This document shows positions 25,130 to 37,800 of a stretch of DNA of 64,000 nt, one piece after another. Made by a program: the position numbers and the translations under genes. This DNA is from Rhizophagus irregularis (lineage: Eukaryota; Glomeromycota; Glomeromycetes; Glomerales; Glomeraceae). The notes below the pieces were generated by a model, which ran no database searches, was not told the DNA's origin, and saw only the letters and a list, made by a program, of their open reading frames with translations. The stretch lies in assembly GCF_026210795.1 (NCBI RefSeq), contig NC_089448.1:1674001-1738000 (forward strand), written 5' to 3'. Numbering within the stretch: the stretch's first letter is position 1; each line of letters begins with the position of its first letter.

Positions 25130-28100
25130 CTAATCATTTTTTAAGGCTAATTTTGCTTTTTCATTAGCAATTTCAATAGCCTCTACTTCAGCCACTGCTT
25201 TTCTCAAAGCTATATCACGTTTCTTTTAAATTCATTTTTCGATCTTCTATTTCAAGCTCTAAACGCAAGCGTATTTCTTCAATATCAACCTTTTTTGATT
25301 GTGAATTATCACTTTCAAATTCATAAATATTTTCATCTATAGATTGGATTTTGGATTGACCATATTTCCTTTTTAATGAATTTTTATCTTCTTTATTCTT
25401 TTGATTTCGTTTTTCTGTAAATTAAATTATATTAGTTTTTTAACTTAAATATTAAATTTCAAACTAAGTTTACCTTTTCGATTTATTGCAAGCAGTGCCT
25501 TTTAACTTTGCTTTTATCTTGTTTTGTATCAAAAAAGTCTTGAATTTCGATTATTTTTAAATGACGTTCATCTAATTTTTGACCTCTAATTTTAAAAAAT
25601 ATTTAATAATTAAATTAAATTTTTACCTCTATAATATAAAATAAAATATATTAAATACAAACTGAGCTGTGTTCCAGTTCTATTAACTAGTGAGTGCGCA
25701 GCTTCTGCTGTGTTGGTATTTTTTCCATACCGATTCCATATTTCAACATCCATTAATGATGCTGCTAAAGAATTACCATATATCACAGGCCATAGTACCC
25801 GGGTATCTTGTAAATTTTGGGTTGGTTGACGCTGTACCGGGGATGTACGAAATTGTTTATTATAAATGAAGGGTTTTAAAAACTTGTAGTATATTTTTAA
25901 ATGTGTCGCTTGGTAAATTAGATTGTTTAAATAGTAATAATCAAAAGAAAATGGATATTTTTTTCAGAAAAAAGGGAGGTACTATACATAAGGGGTACTA
26001 TGGCCTGTGAATCGTTGCTAAAATATGATCTTTGATAATAGTCAATCAAATCTAATTAAAACAATAAGTTATAATTATTATAATTAGATTTTTTTTTTTA
26101 AAAAAAAAAAATTTTAGTAATATACCTTTCACGCCATCTTCATCAGATTTTCAGTATCTGAAAAAAATGGATTCAATTCCGCTTTGCTTTCTGCATCGGA
26201 TCACTAAAACGTTTACAAAAAAATTGAAAATTAAATAAAAACAAAATAATAATTATGATTTTTGAAATTTTTACTTTTGAAAATGTACACGACATGACTT
26301 AAAGTTATTCATAATGTGAACCTCCTATTCGCGTATTGTATCTAAACTATGTAGTGCCAATCCCAAACCTTTCATCTATTCCATATCAAGATCTCCTAAA
26401 ATACAACTCAATCCATTAGACCATTACCATGAATATGCTTAACTTGAATGGGCTTTCCAGTTAATTGTTTGATAATATCAAATAAAGTTATAAATAAGTA
26501 GCAATATCCATCTGAGGAATTCACATTTATATATTATAATAAGACAAAACTAAACAGAAATACATAATATTAATAAATTTTATTATTGTTTTTTTTTGAA
26601 AAAAAAATTAAATATTTGATGTTTACTTACTTAAATTGCGATAATCGTCATATGAATTTACTTAATATCCCCTTTAACACGTTAAAAAGACAAATCGATC
26701 TGAAAATATTCAAGACGTTGTAATAATTGTGCTTGTTTTTCAAGCATGCATACAATAAAAGCAAGTCTATTCCCAAAAAAATCTAGAGAAAATCAATTAT
26801 TAATTAAACCATTATAACAACTAAAGTAATTAAATCAAATAAATCAAAGCTTACCAATTTTATGAACATAATTGTGAAGGTCAAATTGTTTACTATATAC
26901 GCTTTGAAAACTCCTAGATATGTTGTCCAAAAGGATAAAGATTCTTGTAAGTTTTTGCAACTAAATAACGTAATTTATCAATATTGTTTAATGACATATG
27001 GATTTCTTGAAGAGTTTCTTTATTAAATATGCTTTTAGTATATTTCCTAAAAATAATTATAATTTTTGATTAACCATTTGCGATAATATATTAAAAATAA
27101 GTAATTTAATTATAATTCATTATTTTTAATAATACCTTGAGATGTTACTACATCATCTTTTTCAGTTGCTTCTTTAATCATCACTTGCAAATTATCTTTG
27201 AAGTTCTTTCGGAGTGGTGGTGGGTGATATGTACACTAACACATATAAGCGCAATAAATGGACATTCTTGAGGAATAAATTCGAACATTTTAACGTTATA
27301 TGGCTTATTTACAATTTTATCTTGCATAACACTACCATCACAATGGTGAATATAAGCAAATAATATGTAATAATTAATTAATTATTAATATATAATTAAC
27401 CAAATAACATACCACATTTTTAGTTCTAGAACCTTTTGAAATAATAGTAGAACATTGGTTCGCATTTATTTCCGTCTTTAAATAAAATAAAAAAATCAAT
27501 TAAATAATAAAAATTAAATCCAATCAAATGTAATACTTACAATAGCCTTTCCATTGAATAATTTACGTAATAAATCAATATCAATTTTTTGAGTATCGAT
27601 CTCTATATATCTGTGCCATTTCTCTTATGGCTTATAGTTAATACATCCAATAATCCAACGATATTTGTAAATAATCGTGTAAGTTTAGGTCGTCCATAAC
27701 AAGTGATACTATTTTGCTTAAATTTATCAGAAATGTACTATAATTAAATAAGAAATCAATTAATTATGTTTAATTAATTAAAATTAAATTAAAAATTACT
27801 AACATATATGTATAATTTTCATTATTATGTTCATTATTATTTTATTAATTTGTTTGTAAATATCAGATTCAAAGTCTACTTCGCAATGTTCGATCAGAAT
27901 CAGCAAAGGAACGATGTTTGATTCCTTGGCATTCTCTTACATATTTTGTAACAAAAATGTTATCAAAAAAAGGACACTTCTGAATAGGAGACCGCTACCA
28001 ATAGAATACTGTATCTAAAGAGTAAATTCATTTTAATTAATTAATTAATAAAAAGAAATAAGCTGGTTTAAGTATCAACTTACATCATTAGAAGCATCCA

Positions 28101-28410
28101 TATGATTTTTTCCATCCTTGTATACTAAAAACTGTTGCAACACCATCAGGAGATGTTGTAGGATATTCTATCATAGGTACGGTCGAATAAATAATGGTTG
28201 ATACACCAAGATTTTTCGTAAAATATGCCATTCCTGCCTCTTTTATACTTTCATTATCACTACTAGAATCACCATAACATCTATATGATAAAATTTGATT
28301 AGTTTAAACTATAATTTTAACAAAACTTTTTTTAAAATTTACCTGAATAATTTGAGCATCCTTATTTACATCGTATATTTCCTCATCTAAAATCTCAATG
28401 ATCTCCATTT
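25130..28410 (-). pseudogene. Decayed MULE-like transposase gene, many exons
   Basis: Reading the minus strand from 28410 down gives broken blocks in a plausible gene order. A start MEIIEILDEEIYDV with a GT...AG intron comes first. Then KCPFFDNIFVTKYVRECQGI, then a segment with RNGT and SKGSRTKN, then ECPFIALICVSVHITHHHS (compare the CPx...HNHPPP segment of MULE-related proteins), then LQEIHMSLNNIDKLRYLVAK. A catalytic-type block reads VKHIHGNG, then GDLDME, a stop, and MKGLGLALHSLD. The C-terminal part has WNRYGKNTNTAEAAHSLVNR and a basic coiled coil ending near 25140. Two stops in the catalytic block replace the glutamine and tryptophan expected there, and several frameshifts are evident. 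Assignment to MULE-like elements is from recalled family text. Confidence 0.55.
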
Positions 28411-29879
28411 TTTTTTATCGAAAGAAAGTTTTTGTACAAGTATTTTGAAGGTATGAAAAAAAGGTAAAAAGAAAATAAATTTTATGTGAACGCGATTACA
28501 ATGATAAAGCCTCATTTTACGCGTGTAAATTTGATTTAAAAAAGGTATCATCATCACTTGTAATCAAATTGTTAATAACCCATATTTAAAAAAAAAATAT
28601 GAAACCCAATTTTAGAATAAACTCATTTGTTATGCATAAATCACCGATTGTAGTTTTTAAAAATTCTTTCCATCTGAAGTGTGATTCTAACATTACTCCT
28701 ATCTATAGTTACTTGACGGGAAACTTTATTAACTGTAATGATTTGAATTAATCAGTAAAAATATCAAAAAATATCAAAATTGATAATACGGTAATAATGA
28801 ATTTTCATATATAATTACATACCTATTCCCCTTTTTTTCTCAAATTCTTTAAAATAGAAAAAGATCGGATAAATTTGAAATTTCATCAGATTTATATAAA
28901 TTAATGTTGCACAATAAAATTAGGTGTGATCAACAATATATATTTGGTAATGTTTATCAAAGATTTTAAGATTCTCGATGATCGAAAGGGGTAAATTTTA
29001 ATAAATATTACGCCATTTATACAAATTCAATTTTATTTATACAGTTACAGTATTTTCATCTGGAATTTATATCGCATATGAAATACATCAAAACTAATCG
29101 ATCTAGTCAAAAAAAAAATACTATCAAGGTATAGTCAAGCATTATTAACAAACAATGCTTATTCATTTTATAATAAATATATTTCAAAATAAAAATTATC
29201 ATCCTTTTTTTAAATCTGAGAATTTAACGAATTTAACTTTAATTAAATAATTGCATTAATAAATAAATTAGATAACAATTACTGACATTAATCAGTAGAC
29301 ATAATTTAATAAAGAATGAACATATTTGGATTATTTATACCCTATTAAAGGTTTAATAAAGCGATTTTTTAAATCTAAAATTTTGAAATTTTTGATGCAT
29401 ATCTAAATTAATCATTAATCTAGAAGTAATTATATCAGATCTCACAGCATATTTAAATTAACAAAAATCGTTAATAGATACCTTACGATGTTATTATAAA
29501 TTTAAATATATCTTCTGACTCTTGGGAGGCTTGAAGTAAAGTGAGTTCGGTCGGGCTACGAAATAGATATTTAGGAGTTAAAGAAGTGATTACAATAGAT
29601 AAAGATAAAGCCAAAGACCGATTATTAGAAAACATAAGCATCTTGAGGGCTTTTCGAAACAGATTTAAGTTTGAAATCACGATCTATATTGTAATTTTAT
29701 TATTTTTGTCATGGGATCCATTTCGTTTAAGAATGTTATCTGTCATATAATTGATGTTCTTTTTTTCAGATTTTCTAGCACTATTGCAAGAAATAAAAGT
29801 TAAAGAAATGGCAGATTTCGGTTAAAATGATAAAAGTTTAAATTTATATTTGCGATAAGATAACAAAAAACTTTTAAAA

Positions 29880-30116
29880 TATTCATCGCACAATGAAAAT
29901 TATTTTTAAAGATCTTTTTTTTCCAGGATATTATCACTTTAATATTCAAATAACTGATATTAATTGTTAAGCAATAAATATTTTCCTGGAAATACTTATT
30001 CACGTTAAAGTAAGTAGAAAAAAAGATCAATGTATTATAAACAACGAGATAAATTTAATAAAAATCATCTAGCTAATTCAAAAATTCTTTTAGAAATGTA
30101 CTAATTAATATAAAAA
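29880..30116. repeat. Dispersed repeat, copy B
   Basis: Same orientation as 19979-20226 and similar over nearly its whole length. Here the TTTCGCCGAA-type satellite lies downstream and in the reverse-complement orientation. Confidence 0.75.
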
Positions 30117-30144
30117 CGATAAGGAATAAATAATTTTCTGCGAA

Positions 30145-30290
30145 ATCTTCATGGCAAAATATCCATTCGGCGAAATGTCCATTCGGTAAAATGAGCTTCG
30201 GCGAAATGGAATTTTCTGATACTTTCGGTGAAATGTCCATTCGATGAAACGTCTGTTCAGCGAAATATCTCGGCGGAATGTCCTGATAGA
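30145..30290. repeat. TTCGGCGAAAT short-period satellite
   Basis: Seven or so degenerate copies of ATTCGGCGAAATGTCC and variants (CATTCGGTAAAATGAG, CTTCGGCGAAATGGAA, CTTTCGGTGAAATGTC). This is the reverse complement of the 19712-19830 repeat. Confidence 0.7.
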
Positions 30291-30988
30291 TTATATAGAA
30301 AACATGTAGCGTACGGTGAGCTATGTATAGTGGTCAATGTATGGCAACGTCCGGTATACATCACCCTACAGTATACATCACCCACCCTACAGTATGGTAA
30401 AAATGACCATACATACCGTACGTTGATCACTATACAGACATACATAGGCCTCTATACATGACATGTTTCCGTCGTACCCTCCTGATACCGTGTTTTAACT
30501 AAAGAAAATGAAAAGATTAAAATTGATAAAAAACTACAGTATCTATTACATATTATGTTTAGAAAATAAATAATATTTTTATTAGTGTTCCAAAATTCAT
30601 TTTTATTTAAGAAAATATGTTATCTAGATATATTTTTTCAAATGATTTGAATAATTGAAAAGTACTTAAAACTCCCTGTTATGACTAAGTTAACTTGTTT
30701 TATTTACTGTAGATTATTAATCTTAAAAATTTGTATAAACAATTAGTTATTTCAGCTAACATAATTTAATCGATTTCTTTGACGCAAACTTAGAGTCGAA
30801 AATGATATAAGATTTTAAATTAATTTGCTCAATTACAAACTGATTTTACTTATGTTAAATGTGATAAATTACATTTAAATATTTAAATATTCTATTTTTA
30901 TAATCAGTGTTGAGCAAATAATATATTAATTACAAATGTTTATATCGTATACATATATATATATTCAAGCTAAAGTAAATTATTAATC

Positions 30989-31852
30989 TTAGATTGCACA
31001 ATCAAGACATTCCGATTTATAAACGTTTCTTGTGATAAAATTAAGTAATCGAGATGTATAAATAGCTTGTGAATGTTGTTTGTTTTTCTTGAAAGAGGAG
31101 GATAATTTTCTGTAAATTTCTGCTTCTTTAAATTGCTTTCTATTTTCAGTTACATTTGATCCACCTTTCTGAGATGAATTATATGAATTATATAAATTAT
31201 AAAATGACACAATCAATTCATGTATTTCAATAGCATTTGGTCTATTATCTGGATTTGAATTCCAACACCTTTTCATTAAATCAATATAACATTTTGGTGC
31301 TTCCCGCTCATTTATTTCAGGTCTAATTCCTTCGCATATCTCTAATGTTAGATCATAATCATGTGCACGATTGTTAAATGGTTGTTTTCCAGTTGCTGTG
31401 AAATACATAATCATGCCAAAGCTATATATATCTGCTGCTTGAGTATAAGGTTCATTTCTTAAACATTCGGGTGCCATATAAGGCATAACTCCATAAATAT
31501 TTTTTTCTTCACTCGTATTATTCACATCTTCACATAATCCCATATCTGATATAAATATTGATTTTTTATTAAAAGTATTTAAATCTTTTGTTGAAAATAA
31601 TATGTTTCCTGGATGTAAATCATGATGAACCTTCTGATCTTGATGTATCCCTTTAAGGCCTGCAATGATATATAATAGTGTTCGTATTTTATTATACCAA
31701 TTAAAATCTTTATAATTATTCTTTATCCAATCATTATAACTTCCACCTTCTGCATACTCAAGAACTATAATAAGTTCTTTTGTTTTCGGATTTTGGGATA
31801 TTCCATATACATTAAGAACATCGCTCTTTTTATCAATAGAATATTCTTTAAC
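30989..31852 (-). CDS. Exon 37: kinase C-lobe and tail
   Basis: 287 codons plus stop. It begins VKEYSIDKKSDVLNVYGISQ (the same hinge as the cassettes) and then continues into the rest of the domain. Catalytic loop HHDLHPGN, magnesium motif DMG in place of DFG (as DLG in the 2677 kinase), MAPE activation-segment end, DIYSFGMIMY and RPNA in the C-lobe core. The tail carries a basic stretch and YTSRLLNF. All residues needed for catalysis in the C-lobe are present. It is the only C-lobe for 36 N-lobes. Confidence 0.93.
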   Translation of the reverse strand, partial: VKEYSIDKKSDVLNVYGISQNPKTKELIIVLEYAEGGSYNDWIKNNYKDFNWYNKIRTLLYIIAGLKGIHQDQKVHHDLHPGNILFSTKDLNTFNKKSIFISDMGLCEDVNNTSEEKNIYGVMPYMAPECLRNEPYTQAADIYSFGMIMYFTATGKQPFNNRAHDYDLTLEICEGIRPEINEREAPKCYIDLMKRCWNSNPDNRPNAIEIHELIVSFYNLYNSYNSSQKGGSNVTENRKQFKEAEIYRKLSSSFKKNKQHSQAIYTSRLLNFITRNVYKSECLDCAI

Positions 31853-34800
31853 CTATTTAAAAATATATATATTACTAATTATAAAAAATTTCAGTTAATC
31901 ACAATAAAATTTATGAAAAATTCTCATACCTCATTTAAGAATTTATCAGTTAAATTTGAATTATTCAGAGATTTTAAAGCAACTTTTTTATTTATATCTC
32001 GTGTATACATCTTCTTATAAACATTATACTTTAATGGACCATCTTTCCATATTGCTGAATATACTGTAGCAAATCCACCTTGACCTACTTTCTTATCTTC
32101 ATTGTAATTAAATTGATCATATGGTATCCATTCAAATACAATATTTAAATAAGAATTTATTCTACATTGCATTTCTTGAATTAAATTATCAAATTTTTCA
32201 TTCCCATCTGTCCATATTGTATGTTTATTTATTTGACATAGTTTACAGCACATGAATTTTATACCAATTGATTTTCCACCACAATTTTTACAATAAGTTT
32301 TACCATATTCTTTACAATATTCATTTTGAAGAACTAAAATGTAATCTTTTTTAACTGGATTTTGAGATAATCCATATATTTTGAAGCTATTGTCATATTC
32401 CTTAACCTGTTAAATTATAAGAATATATTGTATTATTAAATAAAAAAGAAACTAAATTAGTACTATTTCGTACCTTATCTAGAAATTTTTGTGAATCATT
32501 GAAACATAATAAAGCAATTTCATATTCCCATATTGCTGAATATACTGTAATAAAATTGCCTTTGCCTTTTTTCGTAATTTTATCAAATTGATTATATGGT
32601 ATCCATTCAAATCTCATATCACTTGGTTCATTAATTTTTAATCGAATTAAATCATCAATCTTATCATTTCCACTTCTCCAACTCATAAATTTACATAGTT
32701 TACACCATTTGTACTGGACATCAGTATATACTTCATCACATATGACACAATACTCTTCAGAAAATAGAACTAAAATATAGTCATTAGTGTTTGGATTTTG
32801 AGATATTCCATATAATACAAAAAGTTTGAGTTTAGTTAAACATTCTTTAGCCTAAACCATATTCAAGAGATTAATATTATTATTAAAAATATTATTAAAA
32901 AATTTAAAAAAAAGATATTATTATTTCATACCTTATTTATTATGAAATCTATGGGATTAGAGGTATGTAAACATTTTAAAGTAACCTCTTTATTTGAATT
33001 TCTTGTATAATTATCATTCTGATAGTATAATGGACCATTTTTCCATATTGCTGAATATACTGTAATAGAATCATATTTGCTTGTTTTATCAATTTTATCA
33101 AACTGATTGTATGGTATCCATTCAAATACTACATCATTATGGTCTTTAATTTCTAATTGCTTTTCTCGAATGAAATCATCAATCTTTTCATTTCCACTCC
33201 AATTTACTAAATTTATGAAATTATTATGAACCAAAATATAATCATTTGTATCTGGATTTTGAGATATTCCATATAATACAAGAAACCCATTATTTTTTGT
33301 TGAATATTTTTTAGCCTAAATATAAACAAAAAAGATAAATATATTATGTTAAAAAGGAGTATAAAGACTTTATAAAAATTTATACCTCATTTATTAAAAA
33401 TTCAATGGGATCTTGTAAGTAATGTAAACATTTTAATACAACTTCTTTATTTGAACCTCTTGTATACTTATCATGTTGTAAATATAATGGACCATTTTTC
33501 CATATTGCTGAATATACTATCATGGAACCATATTTGCCTGTTTTTTCAATTTTATTAAACTGATTGTATGGTATCCATTCAAATACTACATCATTATGGT
33601 CTTTAATTTTTGGTTGTCTTTCATAAATGAAATCATCTATTTTTTCATTTCCACTTGTCCAGTTAAAAACTAAAATATAATCATTTGTATCTGGATTTTG
33701 AGATATTCCATATAATACAAGAAACCCATTACATTTTGTTGAATATTTTTTAGCCTAAATATAAACAAAAAAGATAAATATGTTATGTTAAAAAAGAGTA
33801 TAAACGACTTTATAAAAATTTATACCTCATTTATTACAAATTGTATGGAATCTTGTATATTTTGTAAAAGTTTTAATGCAACTTTTTTATTTGAAACTCT
33901 TGTATACTTATCATGTTGTAAATATAATGGACCATTTTTCCATATTGCTGAATATACTGTTATAGAACCATTTGTACCTGTTTTTTCAATTTCATTAAAC
34001 TGATTGTATGGTATCCATTCAAATACCAAATCGTTATGGTCTTTAATTTCTAATTGCTTTTCTTGAATGAAATTATTAATTTTTTCGTCTCCACTCCAAT
34101 TTACTAAATTCATGGAATTATTTTGAACTAAAATATAATCATTTGTAACTGGGTGTTGAGTTATTCCATATAATACAAAAAATCCATTATTTTTTGTTGA
34201 ATATTTTTTAGTCTAAAATAAACAAAAAAGATAAATATAATATGTTAAAAAGAGGTATAAATGACTTTATAAAAATTTTATACCTCATTTATTACAAATT
34301 GTATGGAATCTTGTGTATTGTGCAAAAGTTTTAATGAAACTACTTTATTTGGATATCTTGTATACTTATCATGCTGTAAATATAATGGACCATTTTTCCA
34401 TATTGCTGAATATACTATCATGGAACCATATTTGCCTGTTTTTTCAATTTTGTTAAACTGATTGTATGGTATCCATTCAGTTACTACATCTTGGTAGTTT
34501 TTAATACTTAATTGCATTTCTTGAATAAAATAATCAATTTTTTTATTTCCACTTGTCCAGTTAAAAACCAAAATGTAATCATTTGTATCTGGATTTTGGG
34601 ATATTCCATATAATTTAAGAGCTAAATTTTCTGTTAGTATTGAGTATTTTTTGGCCTAAAACACATTAATGAGAATTAGTGTCATATTATGAAATACTAT
34701 TATAATGTAAATTTATAAAATCTTATACCTCTTTTATTACAAATTCTATAGAGTTGTATGACTTATGCAATAATTTTAGTGCAACTTTTTTATTTAATGG

Positions 34801-37800
34801 ACTATTCTTCCATATTGCTGAATATACTGTAATAGAACTAATTTTATCTATTTCTTTAATTTCATTGAACTGACTGTATGATATCCATTCAAATACTATG
34901 TCATTGCAATCTTTAATTTCTAACTGTCTTCCATAAATGTAATCATCTATTTTTTCATTTCCACTTGTCCAGTTCAAAACTAAAATATAATCATTTGTAT
35001 CTGGATTTTGAGATATTCCAAACAATACAAGAAAATTATCATTTTTTGTTGAATATTTTTTAACCTAAATATAATAATTAATAGAAATAAAGTATATTTA
35101 ATTAAAAGTAAACTATAATGGTATTAATTCATAGAAATACATACCTCATTTATTATAACAATGGAATTTTGTAAGTTATGTAAGCATTTTAAAGCTACTT
35201 CTTTGTTTAAATCTCTTGTATAATTTTCACTTGAACTATACTTTTTGCTTAAAGGACCATTTGTCCACATTGCTGAATATACAGTTATAGAACTATTTTC
35301 TCCTGTTTTTTCAATTTCATCAAACTGATTGTATGGTATCCATTCAAATACTACATCATTATGGCTTTTAATTTTTAACTGTCTTTCATAGATGTAATCA
35401 TCTATTTTTTCATTTCCACTTGCCCAAATAATATGATTTTGAACTAAAATATAATCATTTGTATCTGGATTTTGAGATATTCCATACAATACGAGAAAAT
35501 TATCATTTTTTGTCAGATATTTTTTAGTCTAAATATAATAGTAGATAGAAATAAGTATATTTAAGTAAAATAAACAATAATAGTGTTAATTTATACCTCA
35601 TTTATTACAAATTCAATGGGATCTTGTAAGTTATGTAAGCATTTTAAAGCTACTTCTTTATTTAAATCTCTTGTATAATCTTCACTTAAACTATACTTCT
35701 TGCATAATGGCCCACTTTTCCACATTGCTGAATATACTGTTATAGAACCACTTTCGTCTGTTTTTTCAACTTCATTAAATTGATTGTATGGTATCCATTC
35801 AAATACTACATCATTATGGTCCTTAATTTTTGGTTGTCTTTCATGAATGAAAGAATCAATTTTTTCATTTCCACTTATCCAAATAATATGATTTTGAACT
35901 AAAATATAATCATTTGTATCTGGATTTTGAGATATTCCATACAATACAAGAAAATTATTATTTTTTGTTGAATATTTTTTAGCCTATAAGATATAATTAT
36001 TGATAGAAATAAATATATTCAATTAAAAGTAAACTATAATAGCATTAATTTATAGAAATTTTTTACCTCATTTATTACAAATTCAATGGGATCTTGTAAG
36101 TTATATAAACATTTTAAAGTAACTTCTTTATTTGAATCTCTTGCATAATCTTCACTTGAACTATACTTCTTGTATAATGGTCCATTATTCCACATTGCTG
36201 AATATACTGTTATAGAACCATTTTCTCCCGATTTTTTAATTTTATTAAACTGATTATATGGTATCCATTCAAATACTACATCGTGATGGTTTTTTATTTT
36301 TAACTGTCTTTCATGAATATAATCATCTATTTTTTCGCTTCCACTTATCCGAGTAATATAATTTTGAACTAAAATATAATCATTTGTATCTGGATTTTGA
36401 GATATTCCATACAATACAAGAAAATTATCATTTTTTGTTGGATATTTTTTAGCCTAAGAAGTATAATGATTGATAGAAATAAGTATATTTAATTAAAAGC
36501 AAACTATAATAGTATTAATTTATAGAAATTTTTTACCTCATTTATTGCAAATTTAATGGGATTTTGTAAGTTATGTAAAGATTTTAAAGCAACTTCTTTG
36601 TTTGAATCTCTTGTATAATTTTCTCTTGAGCCATACATCTTGCATAAAGGACCGTCTTTCCAGTTTGCTGAATATACTGTTATAGAATTATTTTTGCCTG
36701 TTTTTCTAATTTTATTAAATTGATCGTATGGTATCCATTCAAATATTGCATCATTATGATCTTTAATTTTTAACTGTCTTTCATGAATATAATCATCTAT
36801 TTTTTCGTTTCCACTTATGGAATTGTTTTGAACTAATATATAATCATTTGTATCTGGATTTTGAGATATTCCATACAATACATAAAAATTATCATTTTTT
36901 GTTGAATATTTTTCAGCCTAAATATAATAGTAGATAGAAATAAGGATATTTAATTAAAATAAATAAATAATAGTATTAATTTATAGAAATTTTATACCTC
37001 ATTTATTACAAATTCAATGGGACCTTGTAAGTTATGCAAACATTTTAAAGTAACTTTTTTATTTGAATCTCGTGTATAATATTTACTGAAACTATGCATC
37101 TTGTATAATGGTCCATTTTTCCATGTCGCTAAATATACTGTTATAGAAACATTTTCTCCTGTTTTTTCAATTTCATCAAACTGATTGTATGGTATCCATT
37201 CAAATACTACATCATTATGGCTTTTAATTTTTAACTGTCTTTCATAGATGTAATCATCTATTTTTTCATTTCCACTTGTCCAGTTAAAAACTAAAATATA
37301 ATCATTTGTATCTGGATTTTGAGATATTCCAAACAATACAAGAAAATTATCATTTTTTGTTGAATATTTTTTAACCTAAATATAATAATTAATAGAAATA
37401 AAGTATATTTAATTATAAGTAAACTATAATGGTATTAATTCATAGAAATACATACCTCATTTATTATATCAATGGGATCTTGTAAGTTATGTAAGCATTT
37501 TAAAGCTACTTCTTTGTTTAAATCTCTTGTATAATTTTCACTTGAACTATACTTTTTGCTTAAAGAACCATTTGTCCACATTGCTGAATATACTGTTATA
37601 GAACCATTTTCTCCTGTTTTTTCAATTTCATCTAACTGATTGTATGGTATCCATTCAAATACTACATCATTATTGCTTTTAATTTTTAACTGTCTTTCAT
37701 AGATGTAATTATCTATTTTTTCATTTCCACTTGTCCAGTTAAAAACTAAAATATAATCATTTGTATCTGGATTTTGAGATATTCCAAACAATACAAGAAA

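Larger units (their letters stand above)
28411..30988. other. AT-rich intergenic stretch with repeats
   Basis: No intact gene. A frame at 29541-29750 has coding-like text (GLRNRYLGVKEVITIDKDKA) but no family match that I recognise, and it may be a remnant. 29880-30116 is the second copy of the dispersed repeat. 30145-30290 is the inverted satellite, and 30300-30460 is a GTAC/CATAC-rich foldback. Confidence 0.5.

Noticed and set aside
29541-29750. Plus-strand frame with coding-like text (LGVKEVITIDKDKAKDRLLE)
   Set aside because: Too short and isolated, with an overlapping antisense frame and no recognised family; recorded as a possible remnant only.
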